A stretch of 64,000 nucleotides of DNA, taken from the NCBI GenBank assembly GCA_015179045.1, contig WHUZ01000005.1:186001-250000 (forward strand), in the 5' to 3' direction. Under the pieces are notes generated by a model. It was not told where the DNA came from and made no database searches. It saw only the letters and a list, made by a program, of their open reading frames with translations. This document shows positions 32,757 through 45,433 of the stretch, piece by piece (position 1 is the first letter of the stretch; each line of letters begins with the position of its first letter). A program made the translations under genes and the position numbers. The stretch comes from Kalaharituber pfeilii. Its lineage: Eukaryota > Ascomycota > Pezizomycetes > Pezizales > Pezizaceae.

Positions 32757-34563
32757 AGCCCGCGTGAGGATGTACTCGAAGTTTCAGCAGAGCATAAAGG
32801 ATCCAGTGGTAGTGAGCATATATAGAGTATAGTGCTTATACTTTATATATATATATCCCTTCTCTGACGTTTTCTTGCTTCTTTCTTGTAACGTCTCGCA
32901 GCAACTGGCAAGTCGTAAGCAGGGGAACAAATCTGAATGAGGATAATTTCTTGAATTGCAGTTCGCCCTGTTGTGTGACCTATCCTTCTTCAAGATTGGA
33001 GTACGATGAAAGGTATAAAGCAGCTTGTGCTACTCTTCAAAATGCAGGAGATCCGCTCACATGGAGCCGAAGGGTTTTTGCTGAGGATGAAACGGCGAGG
33101 AACACTTGAAGCGTGAGAGCTAAAGGGACGAAAATGTGTGCTCCATACAGCTAAATGATTTCAGTATCAAGATATGATTGAGAACTCTGTCGATATAGTT
33201 GATGTGCCTCCTGCAATACTTTTCGTGATCAAGAATGGGGTGGGGGTTCCACCAGTACAAGATGAAGAAGCCCAACCAAAGCTCTCCGGGGGGCGTGCAA
33301 AGAAGATTGCAGTGCAAAGTAGTTCTCTTCATAGGCCTGCCTTGATAAGGCCTACGGCCCTTGGCACTGCTGACCGCCTGCTGCGGCGCCACACCTGAGG
33401 TGGTGCGGCCTCATGAGACGAGCCGAGCATCTCTGCGGTGCGGCACCAGCGGGCATTACGTAGTGTTTAACGCAGAGCAGAGAAAAGAAACCACCTCATG
33501 CTCCCGTGTAGCAGAGAAAAGAAGCAAAGGAGCGTCCTAAGCGCTTGGGCAGCCTCTGTCGTCCCGTCTACATACCCGACACATGCACGTGCGCACATGC
33601 CGTGATCGGATGCAACTTCTCCCAGTTCGAATTCGCATGTGGATGCGACTGTGATAGTGATCAGGTTTACCCGTGCCACCGCGCAATTCCCAGTGCTTAC
33701 TGTAACGCTACTGACTGAGCAGCTTGCGAACCATAACAAGCTTAGTCTCATGCCAAGGGATTCATGCAGTAGAACCAATGATTGCTTCCAGTCTCGAACC
33801 AGACTACCGCTAGAATATAAAAATTCCACCGAAAGTAAATGCTGGTTCAGCTCCCGATTTTTAACTGTTTTCGTTGTCTTTTTCCAATGACCAAGTCCCA
33901 GCTATATGTCAAAGTAGACGCATATTGAAAACACGTCAGTGTCCAACATCTACGCCCTCGGCGATAACCAGATCAAGGTCTACTAGACAAAGTTTTATAG
34001 GCATGTACCATGTAACTCGGATGATGGGCCTGGAGAGGAGGATGAAGAGAAGGTACAACGTGGCAAGCGGGATGAGAAGGTGACGGACTACATATCGTGA
34101 GGAACTCGAGCACGGAGATGTCGCAAAGGCTCATGGTAGCCGTCAAGATGGAGCTAGGGAGAAGGATTTAGATGCTTGTGTAGCAATTCATTCTACGAGT
34201 ATGGAAGAGTCGGTGATGTTGTATTGAGGTTTGAGAGGTGTATACAGGGGAGGAGAGTGGAACATTGGATGTGTACTATAGAGCTGCGATTAGAGGTATA
34301 GGGTAATTTTCTTGATTATATTTGCTATTTGTTGATTTTTGGTTTTATCTTTTTATTTTTGGTGGCAGGAGCAACCAAAGCAACGGTGAAACGGCTCGCA
34401 AAAATTATCTCAAGTAGTATTTTCAAGTAACTACGAAGGAAAAGAAAGAAAAGGAAAACGAAAAGAAAACTCCCCCATATCCATAATACAGAAACAAAAT
34501 AAATGAAAAATAGTAAGAAGATCTTTTTCAAATCCCCAAGCCTCTCTCAGCCTTAGTCGCAGC
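32757..34563. other. Intergenic, nothing recognised
   Basis: A GC-rich imperfect palindrome lies near 33378-33412 (GCGGCGCCACACCTGAGGTG / GTGCGGCC). Frames at 33467-33829 (minus) and 33639-33890 (plus) overlap and have no motif. This includes the promoter of PTC7 and the 3' end of the GTPase gene. Confidence 0.35.
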
Positions 34564-37500
34564 TTATAGCCCATGATAGTCTTCATCCTCGTCCTCGTCT
34601 TCGTCGTCGCTGTCGCCCTCCCCTTTTCCATCATCATCATCATCGTCATCCCTGTCGCAATCAGACTCATGCTCCCAATAATCGTATCCCCTTTCTGCCT
34701 CTTCTTCTACCTCCTCTTCGTCATCAAACTCCTCCCCTTCCTCCTCCCCTCCCTCCTCATACTCCCCCTGAATTGTCTCCCCTTCCAGCTCTAACATCTT
34801 CCTAAACTCATTCTCCACCTCCCCCAACACACTCTCCACTTCCCTTTTCACCTCCTCAAACACATCCTTTCTCCGTCCACCAATGCTATCCAAGTAGTTC
34901 CCATTTCCAAGCACCATATAATCCCTCCTGACCAGCTCATACATCTTCTCGGTTGCCGTCCTCATTTTCCCCTGAACCTGCTTCACCATCTCCTCCAGCC
35001 TGGTTTTCACATGTCCAGTCGCAGCCTCAAACATCTTGCGTCGATTTTCCGTTACGTGTTCAACCATCCCCGCTTTCATGCGCGCGTAGCAGCCAGTGCC
35101 TTGCTGGCTGTTGCAAAACTAGATATATTCGCCATCATCCTCTAGTATTAGTTATATGCAATCTCATCTCCACGAAAATTATTTATTTATGTAGAACTCA
35201 CCTCATAAGCCGGCAACATCAAATGCATAATTACCGGCCCAAACTCTCGATTCACCTCCCGCTGCATTGTTGTCACAAGCGCTACCGCCTCATCTGCTGC
35301 CGCCTTTGCCAGCAACTCATAATTCGACAACTGCCTCTGCAGAAGCTCCAGCAGTCCCAACGGCACCCTTTCGTCCGCTGCAGCCTGCTCCTGAACCTGT
35401 CTATGTACCGTATGAAATGCGTGCTTGCACGCGGTGAGATAGGTGCCAATTACCTGTGGAACGGCCCTAGAGAACGTCCTCTCCCAGTCTCCTGCAATCT
35501 TCTTGATGAGCGGGTCTGAAAGCTGGATATTGAAGTCGAATAGGCCTACTCCAAACTTCTGAATTAGGAAACCCAGCTCTAGACCGGGAACAGGCAGCCA
35601 CAATAGACTAATGGACACGCACCACGATGATTCGTATAAACTCCATTACGCCTACATATAGCCCTGTACGTCGACCAATGGATGCCACCCGCACGATAAG
35701 GTGACCCCCATGACTCAGCCGTTGGTGTCGCCAGTTCCACAGCATCATCTACCCCAAGAGCTGTCCAATCACAAAGCAAAAGAATTAGCTTCTTTTATTC
35801 CCGTATGCTTCTAAGCAAATGTGTTTCAAAGTTACATATTTACTAACAAAATCGACCATAAAGATTCTCTTTTAAAGCAGTTTTCAAGTTCTTTGCCGTA
35901 TCAGATATAACACCATCTAATACCTATATGCTACCTGTCAGTAATCAAAGAAAACCGCCAGGCAACCATTCTATAAGGCATAAGCTTACCTCCTCTAGGA
36001 GCTCAAATATCCTGTTATCTAGCTTAAGCCCTGAACCCTGTGATGCCTGCGAGGTCCAAAGGGAAAGAGAATTAATCATAAGCGAGAGACTATCCAGAAA
36101 CTTCCGGCTACCATGTTCCCTCGCCTTCTCCGTCTGCTTCTTACAATGCTGCTGTAGCTGCGGCATTCCAGTTTCTCCGATGTCACTGAATACAGGTGGA
36201 TCTCCATCCCTTCTCAGACGCCCTTTCAGCTTTTGATATCCCCGACTACTGACACAAAACACTGGAAGCTCATTAGCAATTGCTTCATAGTCCCTCAAAT
36301 TCTGACGTGGATCAAAATTATCCGGGTCTCTAGCCTCTTCAGCTTCCATATCCAGTTCCCGAAGACCACTGGCAAAGTCCTGTTTTATCGCCTCTGTAGA
36401 GTACCCATTTCTAGCCCCTATGCAGAAAGTCGCAATTTCTTTTTGCAATTTCTGATGCTGGGCTTTCGCTTCGGATAGTGTCTCCTTGACTTCACCAATT
36501 TTGTCTAGGAGCTCTCTTTTGTCCTGACGTGCCTTTTTCAGAGCCTTTTGGAGCTCCGATATCTTACTGTCAATTTCTTCCAACGTAAGCGGTGATTCTT
36601 GTGAGTTCTCTTTGTCGCTTGAGTCATTGAGATCTAAGGTATCCTGTTCCTCAACCTCAGCTTGGCCTTCGTTGTCCGATATCTCGATTACTTCATCCTC
36701 CCGCCTAGCTCTCTTTGGTTTTGGGTTGTTCAATGTTCCACTCTTTTTGCGTTTCTTGGCGTCCGAAATTTTCTTGTTTCGTTTGTCTGCTATTGGCTTG
36801 AAAACTTGTTTACCTTCTCCAGCCATATCCTTCAGATCAACCCAGGTTTCCATTTCTTCGTTGAGAGCATCCTGTAAATCAACGTATACTGCCTTCGCAT
36901 GCTGCAGCTCAAGAGCCTTATCCTTCAGCTCTTCTATCTTTTTCTCTAATTCCTCAAGCCGAGCATTCCGGTCCTGCAGATCTTCCTCCAGATTCAAACT
37001 GAGGGTTGCCTCGGATACACCTTTGACAAAAGGCTTAGCGACATTGTAACAGAAGTGGTTAATTAAATAATGAATACTCACTGATATCGTCCGATTTGGA
37101 GCATATGAAGGTCACGCTGGTGAAGCCCCCATCCATAAGAAGCTGTCTACGAAATGTTTGTCCTAGTAGCGTCTTTGCTGTTTTATCATCTACAGCACGA
37201 GTGATTGGAGCAACAATCCAGAGTCCCGTACAATCTAGAGAGAATCAGTAGCCGTTCGAATTGAGTCGGGTGTTCCTTACATACTTTTCATATAACCCTC
37301 GGCAACCCCGGCTCTAGCCGCATTTGCATCGTGGACGCCAGGTAAATCGACAATGATCGCACCAGTTGACAATACATCCGCTTTGACATACAGCCTAAGC
37401 TTTCATTAGCTGCACTCCATGGAGCACTGCAAAACCAGACATACTTGACTACTTTAATTAGTGGCCAGAACTCCATTTGTTGCTGTGTTTTTGACTCCTC

Positions 37501-39032
37501 CCCTTTTTTTCCAGTTTTCTCTTTGCTATCAACATATGTTTGAAGCTTCCTATAAAATCTCAACGAATCTGTCTCCGTGAATTTCTTTGTAGATCCCAGT
37601 AGAGCTTTAACCGTTGGATCCGCAAGCAGTGTCTCCGGAGAGGATTTGAGAATCTCATCCTTTGTTTTCCTGTCATTGCATTGAGTTACCCCATCATATA
37701 CAGTATATCGTGATGTAGGTGGCGCTCACTTCGGAAATACTGCTCTGATCTTTGCCAGAGCAATCCCAGCGTCACTATCTTTTCCCAAATCTCCTCCATC
37801 CCGCAGGTCTGCAAACAACATCCGGAGTTCATCCTCCCAGTCTTTGAACTCAATGAACTCAATCGATGCACGATACGGATCCTTAGTCTCATGATTGTAA
37901 GAAATTTCGGTAACAACAGCTGTACAAGCTCGCATACACTGATATCCTATCTCAGTCACCATTGCCTCTACCTACAAGGAATATGGACTTACATTTGTGG
38001 GAACTAGCCTTTCTTCATCCAGCAAAGCATTGATCACCGAGCTTTTCCCAGCACCAGTGTTGCCAACCACGCCGATGATTGTCTTTTGCTGTGCTGCCTT
38101 CGCTTTGAGTCCCTCCAATTGCTCGTACCAAACTTTGATTTCACTTTGTGCAGGTTGTCGATTTGGTGCCAGTGCTTGTTCAAGCTTCTCTATGATTGCT
38201 TTACCTTTCTCCACCCCCCTTTCTAGTAGTTCCAAAGAGGCTTTCTCAAACAGGGGTTGAAGATCCACAGTTCTCACTGGCTTCGGAGGTTGTTGCGGCG
38301 GCTGGTTGAGCAAAGCGGGGGGTGGCGGCTGGTTGAGCAGCGCGGGGGACGGAAATGGTTGACCAGGTTCTCTCTTGACAGAGACTGCATTCTCTAATTG
38401 GGATGTAGCACCATTAAATTGAGGAATATTGCTTAGTGATAATTGATCATTTCTAGTTATGTATGGGTCTGCCTTGGTAGCTAATTCTGGTATAGTATGT
38501 CCGATATGTTGGGATGATGAGCTCCCGGATAGCAACTGTTTCACCGGAGCCGGAGTGACTGAGGACATATCTCGGCTTTGCTCTTGTGATTCCTTCTTAA
38601 CAACCTGCACAACAATTAGTAAACTAAATCAAGTTAAATTCGGATCTCTCTGGTATTACCTGCCCGCGCACTATTATTACTTCTGCTCCAGGATCCAAGC
38701 TCTTAACTTGAACTGATGCCTGCAGTGGATTGGGATCCTCTCTAAAATAAAAATCAAATCCTTCATCGGGCTTGAGTTTGCCCCTCTCCAAATATAAAGT
38801 CTCACATGTCTTCATTAATCTTGCAACTTTCAATGTCTGTTGTATTGAATTGACAATCCCCAGTTAGTGGCTGCCCCAATGAATGGCAGTGATGACAGCA
38901 TTTTACCTTGGGACAATTGATCCAACACATCAGTTCGTCAACCAATTTTGAGAAGTCATCTCCCGGATTTATTCCCCACACGAAAACGACACTCATCTTC
39001 CCCGGAACAGCCTGGTGCTCCGGCGGCTTCAT
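34564..39032 (-). CDS. Dynamin-superfamily GTPase of the SLIP-GC type
   Basis: Twelve exons, all in phase, give 1,262 residues: 38907-39032, 38660-38836, 37993-38604, 37730-37938, 37445-37669, 37285-37394, 37082-37234, 35990-37020, 35848-35923, 35623-35760, 35202-35578, 34564-35118. A Pro-rich N-terminal part leads to a large G domain: G1 GNTGAGKSS at 282-290, a likely switch (MRACTAVVTEISY) just after, G3 DLPG at 466-469 and G4-like SKSD at 532-535. Residues about 540-770 are charged coiled coil with a nuclear-localisation-like KKRKK/PKRARR block. A C-terminal helical part ends in a very acidic Asp/Glu tail. The arrangement matches fungal proteins annotated by similarity to vertebrate nuclear GTPase SLIP-GC; the fungal role is unknown. 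The 44-bp intron 35579-35622 is unusually short. Confidence 0.85.
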
Positions 39033-39480
39033 CGCAACCACGCGATGCTCCAGCTCGCTTCATGTTCAACTACATTTAGTATATCTGATAAAGAGTAGCA
39101 TAGGATCTTATCGTGAATAGACTGCACTTACTAGTACCACCCTACCGGAACAGCTGTAACTGGCTGCAATGTCATTCCGAATACCCCTTGCGTTGAAGAG
39201 AAAAAGTTAGAGGCAATTCCTAGACTTCTGTTTGAAGTGTAAGTAGACAAAATTGGTGAGGGGTAACAGTTCTGGAAAGTCAACCTGAAGCTGAAGCCTG
39301 TTAATATATTACGCAGAGAGAAACCCCTGTGATTCTTATGCGAACACTGGATAACCTTGCGACCGAGATACCTTGTCAACATGATCACATTAACCGACCC
39401 TCTTGCACAGAAGGGAGACTTTAAGGCACTTCAACCATTTCGGAGCAGTCTTCAGCCACTTGCTAGGAGCACCAACCTGT
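39033..39480. promoter_or_regulatory. Upstream region of the SLIP-GC-like GTPase gene
   Basis: It should contain the promoter and 5' UTR of the minus-strand GTPase gene. An in-frame stop lies a few codons before the chosen ATG at 39032. No specific sites were identified. Confidence 0.35.
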
Positions 39481-39489
39481 GTCTTTTGA

Positions 39490-40014
39490 ACTAACCAAGT
39501 CGTTTGCTCGCGAGCAATTCAGTACCTCAATACACGTTTGTTGCAGTTGCATCCCAATCCAGAATTGCACGTTTGTTTGCACTTCGTCCACGGGTTATGA
39601 TAACGCGTTTCGAGACAGGGATAGCGGCGCGCACTTTGTCCCTTGGCACCTCACCAGGATACACTGCGGACTGGAAGAGAGTCACAAAGTCCCACAGCTG
39701 CGGTTCTGTGATACCGCTAAAATCGGTGATGTCTGTACCCGAGGATGCAGTTGCTGTAAGCTTTGAGTGAGTTTTGTGTCAGTGAGCGCTGGTGGACCTT
39801 TTGAGACCCCAAGGGTTATTATGAAGAAAACAAGGACCCTATCAACCGTAGGGTCAGTGCAACCAGACCACCAGCCGCTACGTCCAACCGCCTGTTTGTG
39901 GATGAGCACCATGACCGCGTATCTCGATGGCCAGCTAGATATGGACGAATCCTGTGCCTCCGCAAACTGCATAACATCGAAATAGGCAATTCTCGTGACT
40001 TCCCCAATATTCAA
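39490..40014 (-). pseudogene. Possible 3' exon(s) of an unrecognised gene
   Basis: A minus-strand frame of about 80 codons ends at a stop near 39531. It reads like coding sequence: TDITDFSGITEPQLWDFVTL, then VYPGEVPRDKVRAAIPVSKR and ANKRAILDWDA. A second open frame just upstream (39682-40014) joins it only through an unproven splice at a TTACAG acceptor near 39760. I found no ATG-led N-terminus and recognise no family. It may be a gene fragment or a fast-evolving gene. Confidence 0.25.
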
Positions 40015-42406
40015 TTTCTTTTATTAAATGGATGAAAAAGAGGGCGAACACATATACGTAGAAGAGGGAGTGACAGAACTAGGGTGCGTGTGATGCTTCA
40101 TGATGTAGCCCTTTCAGATAAGGAGGAATCTGCGTCAGAAAAGGGCTAGGTACCAGGTGCGGTAGCTTCGGCTTGAAACATCTACCTAGAACTTTGACAG
40201 GAGTATAATTCTTCTTTAAAACTTACGTGCATGTTTCCAAACCCTGGGCGAATGACTTGATAGATGGCCATCGGGCTCCTTAGTATAAGTGACAGAGAGA
40301 TGGCAGCGAAAGGATATGTTGATGTTGAGATCTAGATAGGTCTGATGCAGAGATTTGCTGTAAGACAGACTGCATCATCTCTGAGGGTCAGTATGCATAT
40401 GGAACATTATATAAATATCAATGAAACAACGTGAAATCAGATGTGGTTCAATAATAGCATATTTCCTATCGTACCTTGAGTCTCTTGTAGCATCTGTCAT
40501 ACCCTAGCTTCTGTGGACTTCTGTGGCAAGTTGTAATTATAATTGAGCGTCAAAAAGCAACCCACTGTCATCCCAGGGTCCTTTCAGAGCTCCAGAGCTG
40601 GGGCACGCTTTTCTAGGTGTATGCTAAACAGTTTGATTCGCAAATTGTGTGTTAAATAACTATGGCATCCATACTGCCCAAGTGAAGAAGCTCCTGACAT
40701 AGATAATAATAGATCTTTTGTAATAGAGACTGTTGAGGAGACCCTTCACAAGCAGCTAAAAGCATACACGGCAAATGTAGTTTTAAAAGCACCGGGCGTA
40801 CTGCTGTATCTAGATATATACTTGACGGAAGCATAATGATCCATGTCCACAGAATCCTGGGACTCTATGCCTCCCAATCAATTTCAACGGAAAACTTGAA
40901 CGGAAAACTTACATAACATAAGAAATTCAATTAATATTGGAAATATTAATCCTTAAATCTCATGAATCTGTACATTTTATGCGTTGCATACATATACCTG
41001 TCTATCTGTTCCTCTTGGAAGCATTTATAGATACATGTCCCAATGGTTAATATTCAGCTTACACGATTGAATATCAATAGCAGATAGGTTCAGTAGAATT
41101 TGCAGCGGAAGGGTACTTGATTGAAGGCTAGAAGATTAGAACTTATTCCGCTGGGTTGCTATATTGCTGATGTTTGGGAACGCAACCAGCTGTACTGAGT
41201 AAAACGTAAGTGATTGAAAAACGTCTACATACCGCTAGAAATCCTTTTACTGAACGTTCCTTGGCGCCATTCGTCGACTGCCGTATGCATATGTTATTTG
41301 GGGTCATTATTCCCTTACTGCAATATTTTAGCTTCGTTCCTGCCACGCTCAAGGGCCCATTGCCTCATTCCCCAGTAATTAATTGCCCAGGAGATTCATG
41401 GAACTGGCGGAGAGTTTATGAGACCTCCCGAAAGTGAGCTTGGAAAGAAGGAAACTTATACCACAGTAGCTTAACATTCGTGGGGCCGCCACGCAGCATC
41501 AATGCCATTCAGCCGCTTGAAGAGCATTGCGGCCGCAATAAAATATGGAGGTTCCGATTGGAAGAAGGAGAGTACAGATCTAGACTCGGTTGGATCATAT
41601 GACAATGAATGTAGTGTAGATATGTAGGTGAGGTTGTACTCGACAATATTGCATTATGTGTACATACAGACTGGAGACTTCCAAATGCAGAATTCCCAAC
41701 GTTGACCCTGTCAGGGCTGCATATGCAAGTATAGCATATGCAAGTAATGACGGCGCAATTGTGCATGACCAATTTGAGGAGCTCTACATTGCAATTCATC
41801 ATCATCGCCCTTACTCTCTACCCTTGCTTTGCTTCGCCCCTCACGCCCCCAAGTGCCCCACGACCTAGCTTAATATGTAATATGTACAATAACTTGTCCC
41901 TACAAAGGAAACAATTAAATATATAGACAAAAAAAGAAAAAGAAAAAAAAAAGATCAAAAGAAAAAAGCCCTGCTCTCCAAAAAAAAAAAAAAAAATTCT
42001 TATCCTGATGGCACGGGTTTTTGAAGTTTACATATATAAACTTGAAATAGGTATTCTTTTAACCAATTATTTCTACTTCTACTTGATTAACAAGCATTAT
42101 TTAATTTTTATCAAGTAGTATATTTATATTCTATGCCATGCATGCCGTGTAGAGTGCACACTTCCGTCTTGCGATCAAAGTGTTACCCTGAACCATAACA
42201 CATCCCATTCCAGTAATCGATTTTTGGAACTTTTATATTTTCCTACCCTGAACGTAACACCGACGGAAACCAAAAACGAGAAAAGTGATTGAAATCACAT
42301 AGTGGGTAAGACCGAATGCGCATAAAACAGCTCATAAATCGAAAACTGAACTAAAGCCCGTGAGAAGACATGGAAATAAGCAGCAAAAAAATACATCTAT
42401 AAAACC
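40015..42406. other. Long intergenic region, nothing recognised
   Basis: It is AT-rich with A-runs at about 41930-41995. All frames are short and motif-free. It includes the 3' flank of the RRB1 gene. Confidence 0.35.
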
Positions 42407-44015
42407 TTATACACTAATGGTCTTGAAAATCCCAAATCCTTCACCCCCCGTCGCTACCACTGTACCAGGAATCTGCGGATGCCAGTGACACTCTTTTACC
42501 TCCTTCATGTAATGCACAAAGAGCAGTTGCGGCGGCACGTCCTCTACTCCAGCGGTATCCCGACTCTCCTCATCATCCAGCTCTACTGACAAATCCCACA
42601 ACGTTACCGTATTATCCGCACTCGCCACTGCCACGATCGAGTCTTCGCTCGGATGGAACTCGATGCTAGTAATCGGCTGCTGGTGGAAAGTGAATTGCGC
42701 CGTAGGCGAGATTGAAGCTCCCGTCGCGGAAGAAGGGAAAGTGCGAAGATCCCAGACACCCCATACCCCGTCGTCGGCACCCGTAGCAAGAAGGAAGTCG
42801 ACACGACGGCACCAGGACATGACGTTGATATCAGAGGAGGACACGTCAACGCTAAGCTGTGGGCGGTGTTTTTTGGAGCGCAAGTCCCAGATCTTGACGG
42901 TACCATCGGAGGAGCCAGACGCGAAGATGGTAGGCTGGGTAGGGGACCATTGGATTTCTTCAACAGAGCCGGTGTGGCCGGTGAATGGGCTAGCGTCGGT
43001 TTTCCAGCCCCCATCAGCGGTGCGGGAGGTGTAGAAGATGCGACCGTTGTTGTCGCCGGTAAGGAGTTGGCCGCGTTGGGAGAGAGGGGACCAATCAATG
43101 GCGTACCCTTCGGTGCGTTGGTGCATTTTGAGGGTCGCAAGGGGGCGGTTTGAGGCTGAAGGGATTGTGTAGCCGGGGGTGTCAAAGGACAGGATGTGCG
43201 GGTGGATGTCGTGAATTAGGACATCACCGGATTCGCACATGGAGGCGACGAGTTTCTCAGGGGACGTGTGAGAGTGGGGTGCTACGCGGATGCGGTTCGT
43301 GGTGGTAGTTAAAGGAATGCTGCGGGATTCGAGGATAGGGTCGTCTTCGGTGTCGCTGTCATCGTCATCGTTGTCATCGTCATCGTCACCGTCTGCCAGG
43401 GCGTCAGAAATGGACACTCAATCTTAAAGAAGAGGATGGGGCAGACATACCCTGGGGCATCTTATTTAACCCGCTCAACTTCAGCACCATGATCTCATTC
43501 CTGTTCGTCCTCTCCGCCTGCGTCCCCGTCACAAGATACGCCGTCGCTGGATACCCCCTCCTCTCATCCCCGAGCCCATCCTTGATAATGTCGAAACTCA
43601 AGCACGGCCATGTCACATTCATCCTGTGCAGCATATGGTAGGCACTTGGGTCCGGTTCCAGAACCTCATCCTTCCCAAGCGCCCGCCGCGAGGGAAGATA
43701 CACCTGCTCCTTCTCCTGTTCCTTGCTCCTCCTCCTCCCGCTGCTACCGTCGGCCTCGTCGTCCATTTTCGTATCCCCATCTACGTCCCGCTCTGCGCCG
43801 TTCTCGGCGTCGCTGTCAGGATCCGGGTTTCCATCAGCGCCAGCCTCGATTACCTCGGACTCGAATTCGTCTTCGTATTGGTCCTCGAATTCGCCCATAG
43901 CGGGGTTGATAGAGGCACCAGAACCATTGCTGCTGCCTGGGGCGTCACTGGCCTCGCGGTCATGGTTTTTGAGCCGCCCGGGCGAGACGGGAGGATCCGC
44001 AGCTCGCTTCGACAT
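42407..44015 (-). CDS. RRB1: RRB1/GRWD1, WD40 ribosome-biogenesis chaperone
   Basis: Rrb1 is a nucleolar WD-repeat protein that chaperones ribosomal protein L3 (Rpl3) for early 60S assembly. Its human relative GRWD1 also binds histones. Two exons, 43451-44015 and 42407-43392, separated by a 58-bp intron (GTATGT...GCAG, phase 1), give 516 residues. The N-terminal third is strongly acidic (EFEDQYEDEFESEV, DGDTKMDDEADG). The conserved CAF1C/H4-binding-like segment follows (PDPSAYHMLHRMNVTWPCLS). A second poly-Asp block lies at the exon 2 start. C-terminal WD40 repeats include GHTGSVEEIQWSP, FASGSSDGTVKIWDLR, LLATGADDGVWGVWDLRTF and VAVASADNTVTLWDLS. Divergent from LSM1. Confidence 0.95.
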
Positions 44016-44476
44016 TGTGTTGTAGATCCTATGAATTGTATAGTGGCGGCGTGCGCGCGGGCGGGGTATGTATTGTACAGTGGGGCACGCAGAACTCCTT
44101 CCCTCTTCCTCCGGACAGAGACAGACAGGTCAATTGCGTTTCTGGGGCTGTCCTCGCGGATGCTGGCAGTGCTGCTCGTGGAGCCGGCACTATTCGGGCT
44201 ATTCCACGTCTATTCGTGGCAGCGACGATCCGCCCGCTCTTTTTTTTTTTATATCTTGCAGCTTTTCTGGGGGGGCGCACATGCGGCTCTTGTGCCAAGC
44301 CGGGGGGGGGGTTTGGCATTGGTCTTGGCTCGGCGGGCCTGGGGCGCACCATTCGCCGCACCACCCCCTGCAGAGGCCGCAGCGATGCTCCCTCTGTTGC
44401 CGCCGCCGTCCACATACCAGCAAACCATACACATACGCACACACGATACACTCTGTGAACGACGACAAGTGTAGAG
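44016..44476. promoter_or_regulatory. Bidirectional promoter region of RRB1 and LSM1
   Basis: A 461-bp GC-rich spacer between two divergent start codons. It contains a T-run (44240-44250) and a CACA-rich stretch (about 44430-44455) just before the LSM1 ATG. Sharing of elements is inferred from geometry only. Confidence 0.5.
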
Positions 44477-45433
44477 ATGGATGCACCGCCTCCCCACATG
44501 CCCGCGCACCCGCCGGGATCGCTACCGCCGCAGATGTTCACGACGGCATCGCAGCTGCTGGATTTGACGGATAGTGAGTGCTTCTTGCTGGCCCAGTTTT
44601 TGTTCGGAAAGCTTGCTATGGGGTCAGAAATTGGGGAAAGCTACTCAATCGGATACCAAGGACACCGGTGCTCCTCAAAGAAAAAAAAAAAAAAAAAAAA
44701 TAAACCTTGTTGGAAATAAATTGGGAATTGTCTGGTGTCATGCTCGGGGCTTTGGATATGGAGGCTGACAAGCAGCTTGTGCACAAGCAAAGAAAAACTA
44801 CTTGTATCCCTCCGCGACGGTAGGAAGCTCATTGGCGTGCTAAGAACATGGGATCAGGTTCGCTCCCATTCCAACTCACTCGCCATTCTCTCTTCCCCCA
44901 TCTATATATTTATCTAAATCTTCATTCATAACAATGCCCTCTCTTCTCACTAACACCGTCTCCGCCCAAGTAGTATGGTTCGTTACCCTCATATTCCTCG
45001 TTCGCGAATCTACCTCGCTAAACTCAATTCTCCGGCGTTCTCACTCGCCATGATCCCCGAGCTCTCTAGCAAACCTAGTCCTCCAAGGCACCGTCGAGCG
45101 CATCATCGTCGAAGACATGTACTGCGACATACCACGCGGCGTGTACATCGTCCGTGGCGAAAATGTTTTGCTACTCGGAGAGATTGTATATCCCCCCTCC
45201 CCCAATCCAGTCTCCCGCGCCCCGCAATGTTTGTTCCCCAACTAATACTAGCCTCTTTTCTATAACAGGACCTTGACAAAGAAGACTACTTCCCCTACCG
45301 CCCAGCCCCCATCAAACAAGTCTTCGACCGCCAATTGGAGCTGCAAAAGGAAAAGAAACGCAAGGAAAAGATCCACAAGCACAAGCTTCTACAACTGGGA
45401 TTTGAAACGGAGGCCGAGGTTACAGGGTTGTAA
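44477..45433 (+). CDS. LSM1: LSM1, Sm-like subunit of the Lsm1-7/Pat1 mRNA decay complex
   Basis: Lsm1 defines the cytoplasmic Lsm1-7 ring that binds oligoadenylated mRNA 3' ends with Pat1 and promotes decapping. Exons 44477-44573, 44793-44857, 44974-44977, 45070-45185 and 45269-45433 give 148 residues. Sm1 motif: LLVSLRDGRKLIGVLRTWDQ, then YANLVLQGTVERI. Sm2: IPRGVYIVRGENVLLLGEI, then DLDKEDYFPY. The C-terminal Lys-rich helix (EKKRKEKIHKHKL) is typical of Lsm1. Exon 3 is only four nucleotides (TATG) between TAG and GTTCGT. It supplies the Tyr and first base of the Ala codon in DQ-YA-NLVLQ. Without it the Sm fold is out of frame. Intron 1 (219 bp) carries a run of about 22 A. Introns 2 and 3 share the unusual GTTCG donor. 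Confidence 0.93.

Noticed and set aside
34573..34794. Hydrophobic plus-strand frame that looks like membrane helices
   Set aside because: It is the antisense shadow of the acidic C-terminal tail of the GTPase gene.
43626..44474. 282-codon plus-strand frame over the RRB1 start and promoter
   Set aside because: Antisense shadow of RRB1 exon 1 continuing into the GC-rich promoter; no motif.
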